Assembly: GCA_945876755.1 (NCBI GenBank)
Contig: CAMCPM010000010.1
Span: forward strand, 24,138-88,137
Source of the DNA: an uncultured Clostridia bacterium
GTDB lineage: Bacteria > Bacillota > Clostridia > Oscillospirales > Ruminococcaceae
Length of the DNA: 64,000 nt
Direction of reading: 5' to 3'
Shown here: piece by piece, positions 54,512 through 62,302 of the stretch
How positions within the stretch are numbered: the first letter of the stretch is position 1
Layout: every line of letters starts with the position of its first letter
Made by a program: the position numbers and the translations under genes
The notes under the pieces: generated by a model
Database searches by the model: none
What the model was told of the DNA's origin: nothing
The model's input: the letters and a program-made list of their open reading frames with translations, nothing else

Positions 54512-54545
54512 TCAAGGCGGTATTTAATATCGCCTTGATTTACTT
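54512..54545 (+). terminator. Terminator after the relaxase gene
   Basis: A perfect TCAAGGCG/CGCCTTGA stem (54512-54519 with 54531-54538) followed by a short TTTACTT tract, separating the mobility genes from the defence cargo. Confidence 0.75.
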
Positions 54546-54575
54546 AAAGAAAATCTAACGACATCGTGAGATTTC

Positions 54576-54604
54576 TTGACTTTTCTCTTGAAATGTGATA
54601 TAAT
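54576..54604 (+). promoter_or_regulatory. Promoter of the restriction-modification operon
   Basis: TTGACT (54576-54581), 17 bp, TATAAT (54599-54604), about 50 bp upstream of the methyltransferase start. It may also drive the caspase-TIR genes, since no terminator is seen between them. Confidence 0.85.
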
Positions 54605-54653
54605 TCAGATAAACCATAGAATGAAGTGCATTATTTCGAAGGGAGTAGATCAC

Positions 54654-55883
54654 TTGGCAGTAACATACAACAAGCTTTGGAAACTGTTAATAGATAAGAA
54701 TATGAATAAAACTGATTTAAAAGAAGCTGCGGGTATTAGCTTTAATGTTATGGCTCGTATGGGTAAAAATGAGGCTATTTCCTTTGACAGCATTGAAAAG
54801 ATATGTATTGCATTAGATTGCAACATCGGAGATATTCTTGATATCAATACAGAAATTGAGAGCGAGCCCCAAAAAAGAAAATTCACATCTATTGAGCTTT
54901 TTGCTGGTGCAGGAGGTCTAGCTCTTGGTATTGAGAAAGCTGGTTTCAATACACTCGGGCTTGTCGAAATAGATAAAGATGCCTCTGATACATTAAGAAC
55001 CAACAGACCAGAATGGAGAGTTATCAACGAGGACATCTCAAAACTCACCTGTCTAGACCTCAAGGCTTATTTCGGTTTGGAAAGTGGCGAACTTGATTTA
55101 CTATCTGGTGGAGCACCCTGTCAATCCTTTTCCTATGCGGGAAAAAGATTAGGTTTGGAGGATGCCCGAGGAACTCTGTTTTATCATTACGCAAAATTTT
55201 TAGAGCAGTTACAACCTAAGATGTTCTTGTTTGAGAATGTGAAAGGATTATTAACTCACGACAGAGGCAGAACATACAAGACCATAGTCGATATTTTTGA
55301 AAGTACAGGATACATAATTCAAAAACAGGTATTGAACGCTTGGGATTATGGAGTTGCTCAAAAGAGAGAGCGTCTTATTACTATTGGTATCAGAAAAGAT
55401 CTTACAGATAAGATTTTCTTTGATTTCCCTACACCACACGAATATAAGCCTGTGTTAAGGGATATTCTTCTCGATTGTCCCAAGAGCGAGGGTTCGCCTT
55501 ACTCTGAATACAAGAGAAAGATTTTTGAACTTGTTCCACCCGGTGGATATTGGAGAGATATTCCTGAAGATATTGCAAAGGAATATATGAAAAGCTGCTG
55601 GTATATGGAGGGTGGCCGAACAGGTATATTACGCAGATTAAGTCTGGACGAGCCTTCCTTGGCTGTTTTAACATCACCTAGCCAAAAGCAGACAGATAGA
55701 TGTCACCCCATTGAAGCTCGACCGTTCACAATAAGAGAGAATGCCCGCTGTCAAAGTTTCCCTGATGATTGGCAGTTTTGCGGTAGTATCGGACAGCAGT
55801 ACAAACAGGTAGGTAACGCAGTCCCAGTTAATTTAGCCTATGAAATTGCTCTTAAAATCAAAGACGCATTGGAGGAAACATAA
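54654..55883 (+). CDS. C5-cytosine DNA methyltransferase with N-terminal helix-turn-helix
   Basis: 409 residues from TTG 54654 (AAGGGAG upstream; further upstream is promoter). Residues 1-60 form a Cro/C-type helix-turn-helix (YNKLWKLLIDKNMNKTDLKE through DSIEKICIALDCNIGDIL). The methyltransferase has motif I ELFAGAGGLALGIEKAGF, motif IV GGAPCQSFSYAGKRL (catalytic Cys), motif VI LFENVKGLL, motif VIII QKRERLITIGIR and motif X YKQVGNAVPVNLAYEI. The target domain is between VIII and IX. The fused regulator probably sets its own expression. Specificity GGNCC is inferred from the partner nuclease. Confidence 0.93.
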   Translation: MAVTYNKLWKLLIDKNMNKTDLKEAAGISFNVMARMGKNEAISFDSIEKICIALDCNIGDILDINTEIESEPQKRKFTSIELFAGAGGLALGIEKAGFNTLGLVEIDKDASDTLRTNRPEWRVINEDISKLTCLDLKAYFGLESGELDLLSGGAPCQSFSYAGKRLGLEDARGTLFYHYAKFLEQLQPKMFLFENVKGLLTHDRGRTYKTIVDIFESTGYIIQKQVLNAWDYGVAQKRERLITIGIRKDLTDKIFFDFPTPHEYKPVLRDILLDCPKSEGSPYSEYKRKIFELVPPGGYWRDIPEDIAKEYMKSCWYMEGGRTGILRRLSLDEPSLAVLTSPSQKQTDRCHPIEARPFTIRENARCQSFPDDWQFCGSIGQQYKQVGNAVPVNLAYEIALKIKDALEET

Positions 55884-56695
55884 TGTGGACATTAACATTT
55901 ATAAGTGAAAAAGATTTTACAAATCACGTGAAGGCAACTATTGGAAAGTACGGTGAAAAGCTCGAATCATTTGATTTAAAACGGTTCAATAAGAATATCA
56001 TAGACCCTATCAAGCTGATTTTTGATAAAACTGTATATCAGGCATCTTGGGAGGAAATCGTTAGCAACGAGATTTTCAGACAGAGAGATAAATCAAACAA
56101 TAATGATATTGGATACTTTCATCAGCGTATCTTCAACTACATAGACAAATGCCGTGTACCTGACAACGGAAAAGAAGGCGGCTGGGATGTAATATACGAA
56201 AATCCCGAAGGGATATCCTTACCTGATGGCAGCGTTGTTCATACGGTTTATGTAGAAATGAAGAACAAACATAACACTATGAATTCCGCGTCCGCTGGTA
56301 AGACTTTTATAAAAATGCAGAATCAGCTTTTAAAAGATGATGATTGTGCGTGTTTCCTTGTAGAGGCTATTGCACAGCGCTCACAAAATATCAAATGGGA
56401 AACAACTGTTGATAAGAATAAAGTGGGTCATAAGTTGATACGCAGAGTAAGCCTTGACCAGTTTTATGCTCTTGTTACAGGGCAAGAGGACGCCTTCTAT
56501 CAGATGTGTATGGTTCTGCCCGAGATAATCAAAAAGGCAGTAGATGAGCTTTCAGGCTCTATCGTTCCGCACGACACAGTTATTGATGAACTTAAAGAAC
56601 TTGCAAAGGAACAGGATATTGAGTCCGAGGATTTAGCCATTGCCATGGCGGCTTACATGCTGGGATTTGGAAGCTATAAAGGATTTGTAAAATAA
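55883..56695 (+). CDS. Type II restriction endonuclease, Eco47II family
   Basis: 270 residues starting MWTLTFISEKDFTNHVKATI. NIIDPIKLIFDKTVYQASWE, IFRQRDKSNNNDIGYFHQRI and the PD-(D/E)xK core GGWDVIYENPEG...VYVEMKNKHNTMNS match Eco47II/Sau96I-type enzymes as I recall them; these cut GGNCC. The Asp and ExK residues are intact. The ATG overlaps the methyltransferase stop by one base, so both are made from one message, methyltransferase first. Confidence 0.88.
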   Translation: MWTLTFISEKDFTNHVKATIGKYGEKLESFDLKRFNKNIIDPIKLIFDKTVYQASWEEIVSNEIFRQRDKSNNNDIGYFHQRIFNYIDKCRVPDNGKEGGWDVIYENPEGISLPDGSVVHTVYVEMKNKHNTMNSASAGKTFIKMQNQLLKDDDCACFLVEAIAQRSQNIKWETTVDKNKVGHKLIRRVSLDQFYALVTGQEDAFYQMCMVLPEIIKKAVDELSGSIVPHDTVIDELKELAKEQDIESEDLAIAMAAYMLGFGSYKGFVK

Positions 56696-56741
56696 ATAAA
56701 AAGATTTATCACAATAGATTTTTTAAGTTAGGAGGAAAAAT

Positions 56742-57710
56742 ATGCGAAAAGCCTTATGTGTGGGAATTGATAGCTATCAAAATGTATCTGATTTACATGG
56801 ATGTGTTAATGACGCAAACTCTGTGAAATCCGCTTTGGAACGAAATGGAGATGGAACACTAAATTTTGATGTTAAACTTTTATGTGCTACAAGTGAAGCA
56901 TCGTATATTTCACGAGGTCAACTAAAAGACGCAATTGAAGATTTATTTAAGAGTGAAACAGAAATCGCTGTGTTTTATTATTCCGGGCACGGATCGTTTG
57001 ATACATCTGGCGGTTATCTTTGCACAAGTGAAATCAGCCGAGCGGATGACGGGCTATCCCTAAATGACATTATGGGAATTGTTGCTCGTTCCAAAGCTCA
57101 AAACAAAGTAGTAATTCTTGATAGTTGTTTTAGTGGTGCAATTGCCACGCCTAGTGAGATGCCGAATTATTCGTTGCTGAAAGATGGCACGACAATTTTG
57201 GCTGCATGTGGTGATAGCGAATACGCAACAGAGAAAAACGGGCATGGAGTATTTACTTCACTACTTGTTGAAGCTCTCTATGGTGGTGCAATGAACTTAC
57301 TTGGTGAAGTATCGCCTGGTAGCATTTACTCGTATATTGATCGTTCTCTCGGTGCATGGGAGCAACGCCCTGTTTTTAAAGCTAATATTAAAAACTTTGT
57401 TTCTCTTAGAAAAAATATGCCGCCTATTCAAATAGCAGAGCTGAGGAGATTGACAGAGATTTTTCCAAGTCCGTATGATGAGCTTGCGTTAGATCCGACT
57501 TTTGAACATGATAAACACGAGGCAGACACACAAGAAGTAAATAAGGCAAACGAAGAAATCTTTTCCGTTCTGCAACGATATGTAAAACTTAATTTAGTTG
57601 TTCCTGTGGGTGAGGAACATATGTATTATGCGGCAATCAATCGCAAGTCCTGCAAGTTAACAGCTCAAGGCCAGCATTATTGGAGCCTTGTGAATAAAAA
57701 CACTATTTGA
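56742..57710 (+). CDS. Caspase-like protease, probable Thoeris-type effector
   Basis: 322 residues. Residues 1-215 are a peptidase C14 (caspase/metacaspase) domain with KALCVGIDSYQNVSDLHGCV at the start, catalytic His83 in FYYSGHGSFD and catalytic Cys129 in ILDSCFSGA. The C-terminal 100 residues are a separate helical, possibly winged-helix region (PYDELALDPTF through LTAQGQHYWSLV) of unknown role, perhaps ligand sensing. It is 46 bp after the nuclease gene with AGGAGG upstream of ATG, and 13 bp before the TIR gene. The pairing suggests a suicide protease triggered by the TIR product. Both catalytic residues are present. Confidence 0.88.
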   Translation: MRKALCVGIDSYQNVSDLHGCVNDANSVKSALERNGDGTLNFDVKLLCATSEASYISRGQLKDAIEDLFKSETEIAVFYYSGHGSFDTSGGYLCTSEISRADDGLSLNDIMGIVARSKAQNKVVILDSCFSGAIATPSEMPNYSLLKDGTTILAACGDSEYATEKNGHGVFTSLLVEALYGGAMNLLGEVSPGSIYSYIDRSLGAWEQRPVFKANIKNFVSLRKNMPPIQIAELRRLTEIFPSPYDELALDPTFEHDKHEADTQEVNKANEEIFSVLQRYVKLNLVVPVGEEHMYYAAINRKSCKLTAQGQHYWSLVNKNTI

Positions 57711-57723
57711 AAAGAGGTATATT

Positions 57724-58107
57724 ATGAGAATTAATGTATTTATTCCACACAGATGGAACAATGATGATTATTCTGAAATAAGCGCTTTGCTTGATAGAAC
57801 GAAGTATGCGGTTAGAGATTATTCTGTTCCTGCAAGTTCGCCATTTGATAGCATAGATAAAAGGTTTAATGTAGATCCCCAAATACAAAAGCAAATTAAA
57901 TATGCAAGTGTAGTGGTATGTTCAAATCGTCCTGCCAATAATTTTGGTATGTCGATAGAAGAAATTAAATTTGCAATTAATATCGGTAAGCCTGTGGTTG
58001 CAGTTAAAATTACTGACAGTACGAGTCGCTATATTGATGAATTAGGTATTCCTGTTATTTCCAAACGCAAGGATTCGTTGGAATTATGGATTAATCAAAA
58101 TGTCTAG
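57724..58107 (+). CDS. ThsB-like TIR-domain protein
   Basis: 127 residues forming one TIR-like domain of the MTH538/ThsB type: MRINVFIPHRWNNDDYSEIS at the start, RDYSVP, QIKYASVVVCSNRPA, then SIEEIKFAINIGKPVVAVKI. The conserved Glu of this family is most likely Glu80. In Thoeris, ThsB proteins sense phage and convert NAD into a cyclic ADP-ribose isomer that activates the effector. No ThsA (SIR2-SLOG) is present; the adjacent caspase takes its place. GAGGT stands a few bases before the ATG. Confidence 0.85.
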   Translation: MRINVFIPHRWNNDDYSEISALLDRTKYAVRDYSVPASSPFDSIDKRFNVDPQIQKQIKYASVVVCSNRPANNFGMSIEEIKFAINIGKPVVAVKITDSTSRYIDELGIPVISKRKDSLELWINQNV

Positions 58108-58358
58108 TTGGTATATGTACAAGTTGTGTGTTATATACTCATTTATTCGGAATAGCAACTACCGAAAACAACTTTTTTGATAGGACTATATTTGTTAGCG
58201 TTCAACATCACTTTATTGTTGTTACACTTACAGCAATCGTGGCAACAATATGGCAACATAAAATCTGATAGTCCATAATCTATGGATAATTCAAGTAATA
58301 CAAATACTATAAGCTAAATCTCCTATACAGATTTGTTTAAGACAGGTTTGTCGGGAGC
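58108..58358. other. Right arm of the guaA element, no gene seen
   Basis: A+T-rich stretch between the TIR gene and the right core site. It contains the TGGCAAC-N4-TGGCAAC arm repeats (58240-58257), the counterpart of those at 49687-49704. I see no open frame with a credible start. Confidence 0.7.
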
Positions 58359-58403
58359 GAGTGGGAATAATACCAAGGCTTAAACAAATGGCTTAACTAC
58401 GCT
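58359..58403. other. Right attachment site (attR) with a second copy of the left-arm sequence
   Basis: Core GAGTGGGAATAATA (58359-58372), a different 12-bp spacer, then CAAATGGCTTAACTACGCT (58385-58403), the same 19-mer and spacing as in attL. A simple attR should carry chromosomal sequence on this side, so the repeat of element-side sequence suggests a second, decayed element joined in tandem. Confidence 0.75.
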
Positions 58404-58452
58404 GTTTATGATGCTTTCAAAAGCCAAATGATAATGTTTTGATACTAAAAGC

Positions 58453-58500
58453 AAGTCCTGACTGATTTTCTTGTAAATCGGTCAGGACTTTTAACTTTTA
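58453..58500 (+). terminator. Hairpin terminator right of attR
   Basis: A perfect AAGTCCTGAC/GTCAGGACTT stem (58453-58462 with 58481-58490) with inner pairing of TGATTT and AAATCG, then TTTTAACTTTTA. Its loop sequence resembles that of the terminator at the left end (49727-49762), supporting a second copy of an element left end. From here to 58598 no gene is seen. Confidence 0.75.
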
Positions 58501-58598
58501 TCAATGTATTCTTTAAAATGTTTTGAATTGAGTAACAAAGCAAGCTTTTCTGAGTTTTTGCAGCTTTTCAGAAAATTCCATTTAATTATAAAAGCAAT

Positions 58599-58853
58599 TT
58601 ATTGCTTCCCCTGCCATGGCGGAGAAATTTCAAGTCCGGTGTCATGCCAGCGTTTTTCTGCAAGTTCTGAATTGCCCGTTTCGATAAGCCGTTCACATTC
58701 TTCGGTTATGATTTTGAGCCATGTTTCCGCAAAGTTTTCAGTGAGTTTTTCCCGTTCTTCCTGTGTAAAATCTCTGCCTGTTTCGGGACGAGTCCACTCA
58801 ACTGTGCAAACTGTTCCTGTTGACAGCACGAATGTATCTGCGCCGCTTAACAT
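58599..58853 (-). CDS. Small hypothetical protein beside a serine recombinase
   Basis: 84 residues: MLSGADTFVLSTGTVCTVEW at the start, then a charged helical region DFTQEEREKLTENFAETWLK and a C-terminal EISPPWQGKQ. ATG 58853 has a perfect GGAGGTG ribosome binding site; the frame is open further upstream without one. It is divergent from the serine recombinase at 59108. I do not recognise it; it could be a recombination directionality factor, by position only. Confidence 0.65.
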   Translation of the reverse strand: MLSGADTFVLSTGTVCTVEWTRPETGRDFTQEEREKLTENFAETWLKIITEECERLIETGNSELAEKRWHDTGLEISPPWQGKQ

Positions 58854-59107
58854 AAAAACACCTCCTGTAAAATATATGGCAGCCGCAGATTGTCCTATAT
58901 CATTTATTATTGCGGATATGTTTTGAAAGTATATCAAAAAATAATTCAGCAAAAGTTAAGATGATACAAAATGTACGGAACTTGAAACACCATTATCCGA
59001 ACGGGTTACGGACATGGTTCTGTGGAATATTGCATATAATTTATCAATCATCAGTTTTGAAAATCGTCTTAATGCAGGACAACCACTACGCAAAAAGGAG
59101 TCTTTTT

Positions 59108-60610
59108 ATGCCATATGCAATATACCTAAGAAAATCCCGTGCTGACCTTGAAGCAGAGGCAAGAGGAGACGGCGAGACTCTTGCACGTCATCGTGAACAG
59201 CTTCTTGAACTATCCCGAAAGCGCGGCTTGGAAGTCAGTGCAGTTTATAAGGAGCTTGTTTCGGGTGAAACTATTGCCGCACGTCCCGTAATGCAGCAGC
59301 TTATTCAGGAGGTCGGAGACGGCAAATGGGAAGGCGTAATTTGCATGGAAGTGGAACGTCTTGCAAGAGGCGATACTATGGATCAGGGGCTTGTTAGTCA
59401 GGCGTTTAAATTCAGCGGAACAAAAATAGTTACTCCTGCAAAGGTCTACGACCCGAACAATGAGTTTGACGAAGAGTATTTCGAGTTTTCCCTCTTCATG
59501 AGCCGCCGTGAATATAAAACGATACGCCGCCGTATGCAGGCAGGACGCATGGCTTCTGTCCGTGAGGGAAATTACATAGGCTCGCTTCCGCCTTACGGTT
59601 ATAAAAAAGTACGCTGCTATGATGAAAAGTCATATACGCTTGAACCGATAGAACAGGAGGCTGCCGCTGTAAAGCTTATATATGAGCTGTACACTCAAAA
59701 GGATATGGGGTACAGTAAAATTGCCACATACCTGAACAAGCTCGGTATACCTCCTAAGCGAGCTGACTCCTGGAGTGCATCCAGCGTTAAGGACATTATA
59801 GAAAATCCTGTGTACTGCGGAAAGCTTCGCTGGGATAGGCGCAAAACAAAAAAGAAGCTTGCAGACGGAAAAATTGTGTACTCCAGACCCAAGTCAGAGG
59901 GATATATTTTTCAGGGCAAGCATCCGCCCATAATAAGTGAAGAGGTATGGCTGGCGGCGCAGAAGATACCGTCAAAAGCAGCACATTCTTCAAACCATTT
60001 TCAGAAGCCTGTTAAAAATCAGTTTGTCGGTCTGCTTTACTGCGGATTTTGCGGACATTCTATGATAAGGCGTCCGTACAAAGACAAGCCTGCATATTAT
60101 GTATGCAACCATAAAGGCTGCGGATGTATGTCATCATGTGAAAATGAAATAGAAGAAGCTATCATAAATTCATTAAAAAAGCAGTACAAGCACTGTAAAG
60201 TTACAGTTCAAAATTGTAAAAATGATTTGCTGCACAAAAGCTCAGAGGCAAGGAAAAGTGCTTTATCCGAACTGGAAAAATTAAAAAAGCAGCAAATAAA
60301 GCTTTACGACCTGCTCGAACAGGAAGTATATACAAAAGAAGTTTTTGCAGAGCGTTCTGCGGTCATACGTCTGCGCATACAGGAACTTGAAAAAATTTCA
60401 GAACAGGAAGAACCTGCAAAAATTAATTTTGCTACCGTTAAAGCTTGTGTGGCACTTGATAATATTATTAATGACTATCCGAATATTGACGACCCTATCC
60501 GAAAAAACCAATTGCTTAAAACTGCTATAAAGCGCATCAGTTACACCAAAACATCCGGCGGAAGATACAACAAATCCGACATGAAGCTGAAAATTGACTA
60601 TTTATTCTGA
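59108..60610 (+). CDS. Large serine recombinase
   Basis: 500 residues from ATG 59108 (AAAGGAG upstream). The N-terminal resolvase domain has MPYAIYLRKSRADLE with catalytic Ser10 and GVICMEVERLARGD. A recombinase domain (GSLPPYGYKKVR, SASSVKDIIENPVYCGKLRW) and a zinc ribbon (YCGFCGHSMIRRP, CNHKGCGCMSSC) follow, with a coiled coil near 380-430. Such enzymes integrate phages or conjugative elements. The gene ends 28 bp before a cotJC fragment, as if the element joined that gene there. Confidence 0.93.
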   Translation: MPYAIYLRKSRADLEAEARGDGETLARHREQLLELSRKRGLEVSAVYKELVSGETIAARPVMQQLIQEVGDGKWEGVICMEVERLARGDTMDQGLVSQAFKFSGTKIVTPAKVYDPNNEFDEEYFEFSLFMSRREYKTIRRRMQAGRMASVREGNYIGSLPPYGYKKVRCYDEKSYTLEPIEQEAAAVKLIYELYTQKDMGYSKIATYLNKLGIPPKRADSWSASSVKDIIENPVYCGKLRWDRRKTKKKLADGKIVYSRPKSEGYIFQGKHPPIISEEVWLAAQKIPSKAAHSSNHFQKPVKNQFVGLLYCGFCGHSMIRRPYKDKPAYYVCNHKGCGCMSSCENEIEEAIINSLKKQYKHCKVTVQNCKNDLLHKSSEARKSALSELEKLKKQQIKLYDLLEQEVYTKEVFAERSAVIRLRIQELEKISEQEEPAKINFATVKACVALDNIINDYPNIDDPIRKNQLLKTAIKRISYTKTSGGRYNKSDMKLKIDYLF

Positions 60611-60619
60611 GCTTTGTTT

Positions 60620-60760
60620 CTATTGTCTTTGTGCAGATTCTTCTGTTCCGATATCTGTGAGCAGTCCCTTTATCTGGGCATAAGGCGCCACATAACGCTG
60701 ATTAAGATATCTTAGCGAGGCTGCCAATTCACCATCAGGGCCGCCAAGCTGTTTAAAGAT
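60620..60760 (-). pseudogene. cotJC: Fragment of spore coat protein CotJC (manganese catalase family)
   Basis: In the minus strand frame 60760-60620 about 40 codons read FKQLGGPDGELAASLRYLNQ, then RYVAPYAQIKGLLTDIGTEE, the conserved core of CotJC. The match ends abruptly: TEE is followed by SAQRQ and a stop instead of the usual helix, and upstream it runs directly into the 3' end of the minus-strand recombinase gene. Neither the 5' nor the 3' remainder is in the window. The piece is bounded by two convergent serine recombinases and was probably their target. Confidence 0.82.
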
Positions 60761-60764
60761 ACAA

Positions 60765-62213
60765 TTACATTTTATAAGTAATCGTTACTGTATTTTTTGT
60801 ACGGTTAAACTCAATTTTGCTCACGATTTCGAGGAGATTTGAGTTAAACTCTTCCGCCGAAACATCGGGCCTTGAAACAACGTCATATATCGTTAGCAAC
60901 TTATTTTTAAAATCAATTATATCAAAAGATGATGGGTTGCTCGATACACTGTTAAGCTTATCGGTCAAAGTTGCTATATTATGAGTAATCTTTGTTTTAT
61001 TGACCTTGTACTCCTCCAAGGTATCAATGCCGTCCTCATAGGCTTCGCGGATACGTTTGAGCTTTGCCTCCTCTTTTTTAATTTTGTCGAGTAAAATATC
61101 TGCATCGGTACCGTTAGTACCATGAGACGGTCTTGGGTCAAAATTGAGAGTATTAGGGTTATTTATATCCCTTTCGAGGGCTTCCAGCACCGCCGCTTTA
61201 AGCTTGCGTATGGTAATACTATGACTTACGCTGCACTGTCCCCTGCTGTAATTATGGCATTGCAGTGAGTCCCCTGACCTTGTCTGCGCTCTGACAAGAG
61301 TTGCGCCGCAAGCTGAGCATCGCACAAATCCGCGGAAAAAGTAAGTAGTTGTGCGCTGCTGATAACGTACCGGGTATTTTGCTTTATTTTCGGCAAGCTT
61401 TTTCTGTACCGCCTCAAAAGTATCCTTATCAATAATTGGCTCGTGCTTGCCATCAACAATTATTGTGTCCTCGGTAGATTTATATTGATGCGACGTTGTT
61501 GCTTTGCCGTTCGGGTTCCAGCGGAGCTTCCCCGTATATGTGATATTAGTCAATATATATTCGATGTTGCGGTTTCCGAAAGAGTTTCCTCTTGTAGATT
61601 TTATTCCAAGCTCGTTAAGCTCGGTAGCAATCGTTCTTGCACCTGAGCCTGCAAGATATTTTTCAAAAATCATCTTGACAACGGTGGCATTATCGTCCGG
61701 AACGTACACGCCGTTTTCGATGGAATACCCGAATGGTGGGGCGACAACAACGCCGCCCCGTGAGATTTTTTCGGTCATGCCGCGGCGGACCTCTTCGGCG
61801 AGGTTTAGGGAATAATACTCGTCCATAGCCTCTAACAGTGCCTCAATGAGTATGGATGTTTTGTCCTCACCGATGGGCTCAGATACGGAAATTACGTCAA
61901 TTCCGCACTCTTTTTTAAGCATTGATTTATAAACGATACTGTCCTCACGGTTTCGCGCGAAACGAGAAAATTTCCACACAAGGATAACATCAAAAGGGCG
62001 CGGCTTGGCCTTTGCAGTCGCGATCATCTCCATGAATGCAGGGCGCTTTTCGGCTTTTCGGCCGCTTATGCCCTCGTCAACATAGGTATATTTTTGGCTT
62101 ATGATGATATCATTTGCCTTGGCGTACTGCTTAATCATTTTAAGCTGGCTGTCAGGAGAAAGCTCGACCTGCATATCGGTCGATACTCTGATATATACCG
62201 CACCTGTTTTCAT
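60765..62213 (-). CDS. Serine recombinase of a prophage-like element
   Basis: 482 residues. The resolvase domain has AVYIRVSTDMQVE with catalytic Ser11 and VILVWKFSRFARNREDSIV. A recombinase domain (PPFGYSIENGVYVP, NIEYILTNITYTGKLRWNPN), a zinc ribbon (VRCSACGATLVRA, then CHNYSRGQCS) and a coiled coil follow. It differs clearly from the recombinase at 59108. Its stop abuts the cotJC fragment and the repressor gene lies 90 bp upstream, the usual integrase-repressor arrangement at a prophage end. Confidence 0.93.
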   Translation of the reverse strand: MKTGAVYIRVSTDMQVELSPDSQLKMIKQYAKANDIIISQKYTYVDEGISGRKAEKRPAFMEMIATAKAKPRPFDVILVWKFSRFARNREDSIVYKSMLKKECGIDVISVSEPIGEDKTSILIEALLEAMDEYYSLNLAEEVRRGMTEKISRGGVVVAPPFGYSIENGVYVPDDNATVVKMIFEKYLAGSGARTIATELNELGIKSTRGNSFGNRNIEYILTNITYTGKLRWNPNGKATTSHQYKSTEDTIIVDGKHEPIIDKDTFEAVQKKLAENKAKYPVRYQQRTTTYFFRGFVRCSACGATLVRAQTRSGDSLQCHNYSRGQCSVSHSITIRKLKAAVLEALERDINNPNTLNFDPRPSHGTNGTDADILLDKIKKEEAKLKRIREAYEDGIDTLEEYKVNKTKITHNIATLTDKLNSVSSNPSSFDIIDFKNKLLTIYDVVSRPDVSAEEFNSNLLEIVSKIEFNRTKNTVTITYKM

Positions 62214-62302
62214 GGGCGACTCCTTTCTTCGGCGTTCTCCAACTGTTGGAGGATATTTTTTTATTACAACCGCCCGTAAAGGACGGATATAAACATATGA
62301 TT

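Larger units (their letters stand above)
49618..58372. mobile_element. Degraded integrative element in the guaA 3' end
   Basis: The 14-bp core GAGTGGGAATAATA occurs at the guaA end (49618-49631) and again at 58359-58372. Each end also has paired TGGCAAC repeats with an 11-bp period on the inside (49687-49704 and 58240-58257), as expected of integrase arm sites. In between lie a repressor, an excisionase, an integrase, a RepA-like ATPase, a Mob relaxase and a defence cargo, many genes A+T-richer than the flanking genome. The guaA 3' end is an established target of island integrases. Truncations in integrase, RepA and relaxase mean the element is probably no longer self-mobile. Confidence 0.88.

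Noticed and set aside
54576..54653. N-terminal extension of the methyltransferase from TTG 54576
   Set aside because: That TTG is the -35 box of a near-consensus promoter and cannot be translated from this transcript; TTG 54654 has a proper ribosome binding site.
56742..58107. Classical type I Thoeris (ThsA + ThsB)
   Set aside because: There is no SIR2/SLOG protein beside the TIR gene; the neighbour is a caspase-like protease, so only a caspase-effector variant fits.
62237..62251. CTCCAACTGTTGGAG palindrome as a terminator
   Set aside because: The following T run is on the plus strand, where no gene precedes it; both flanking genes are on the minus strand. It may be a protein-binding site, but nothing supports a specific role.
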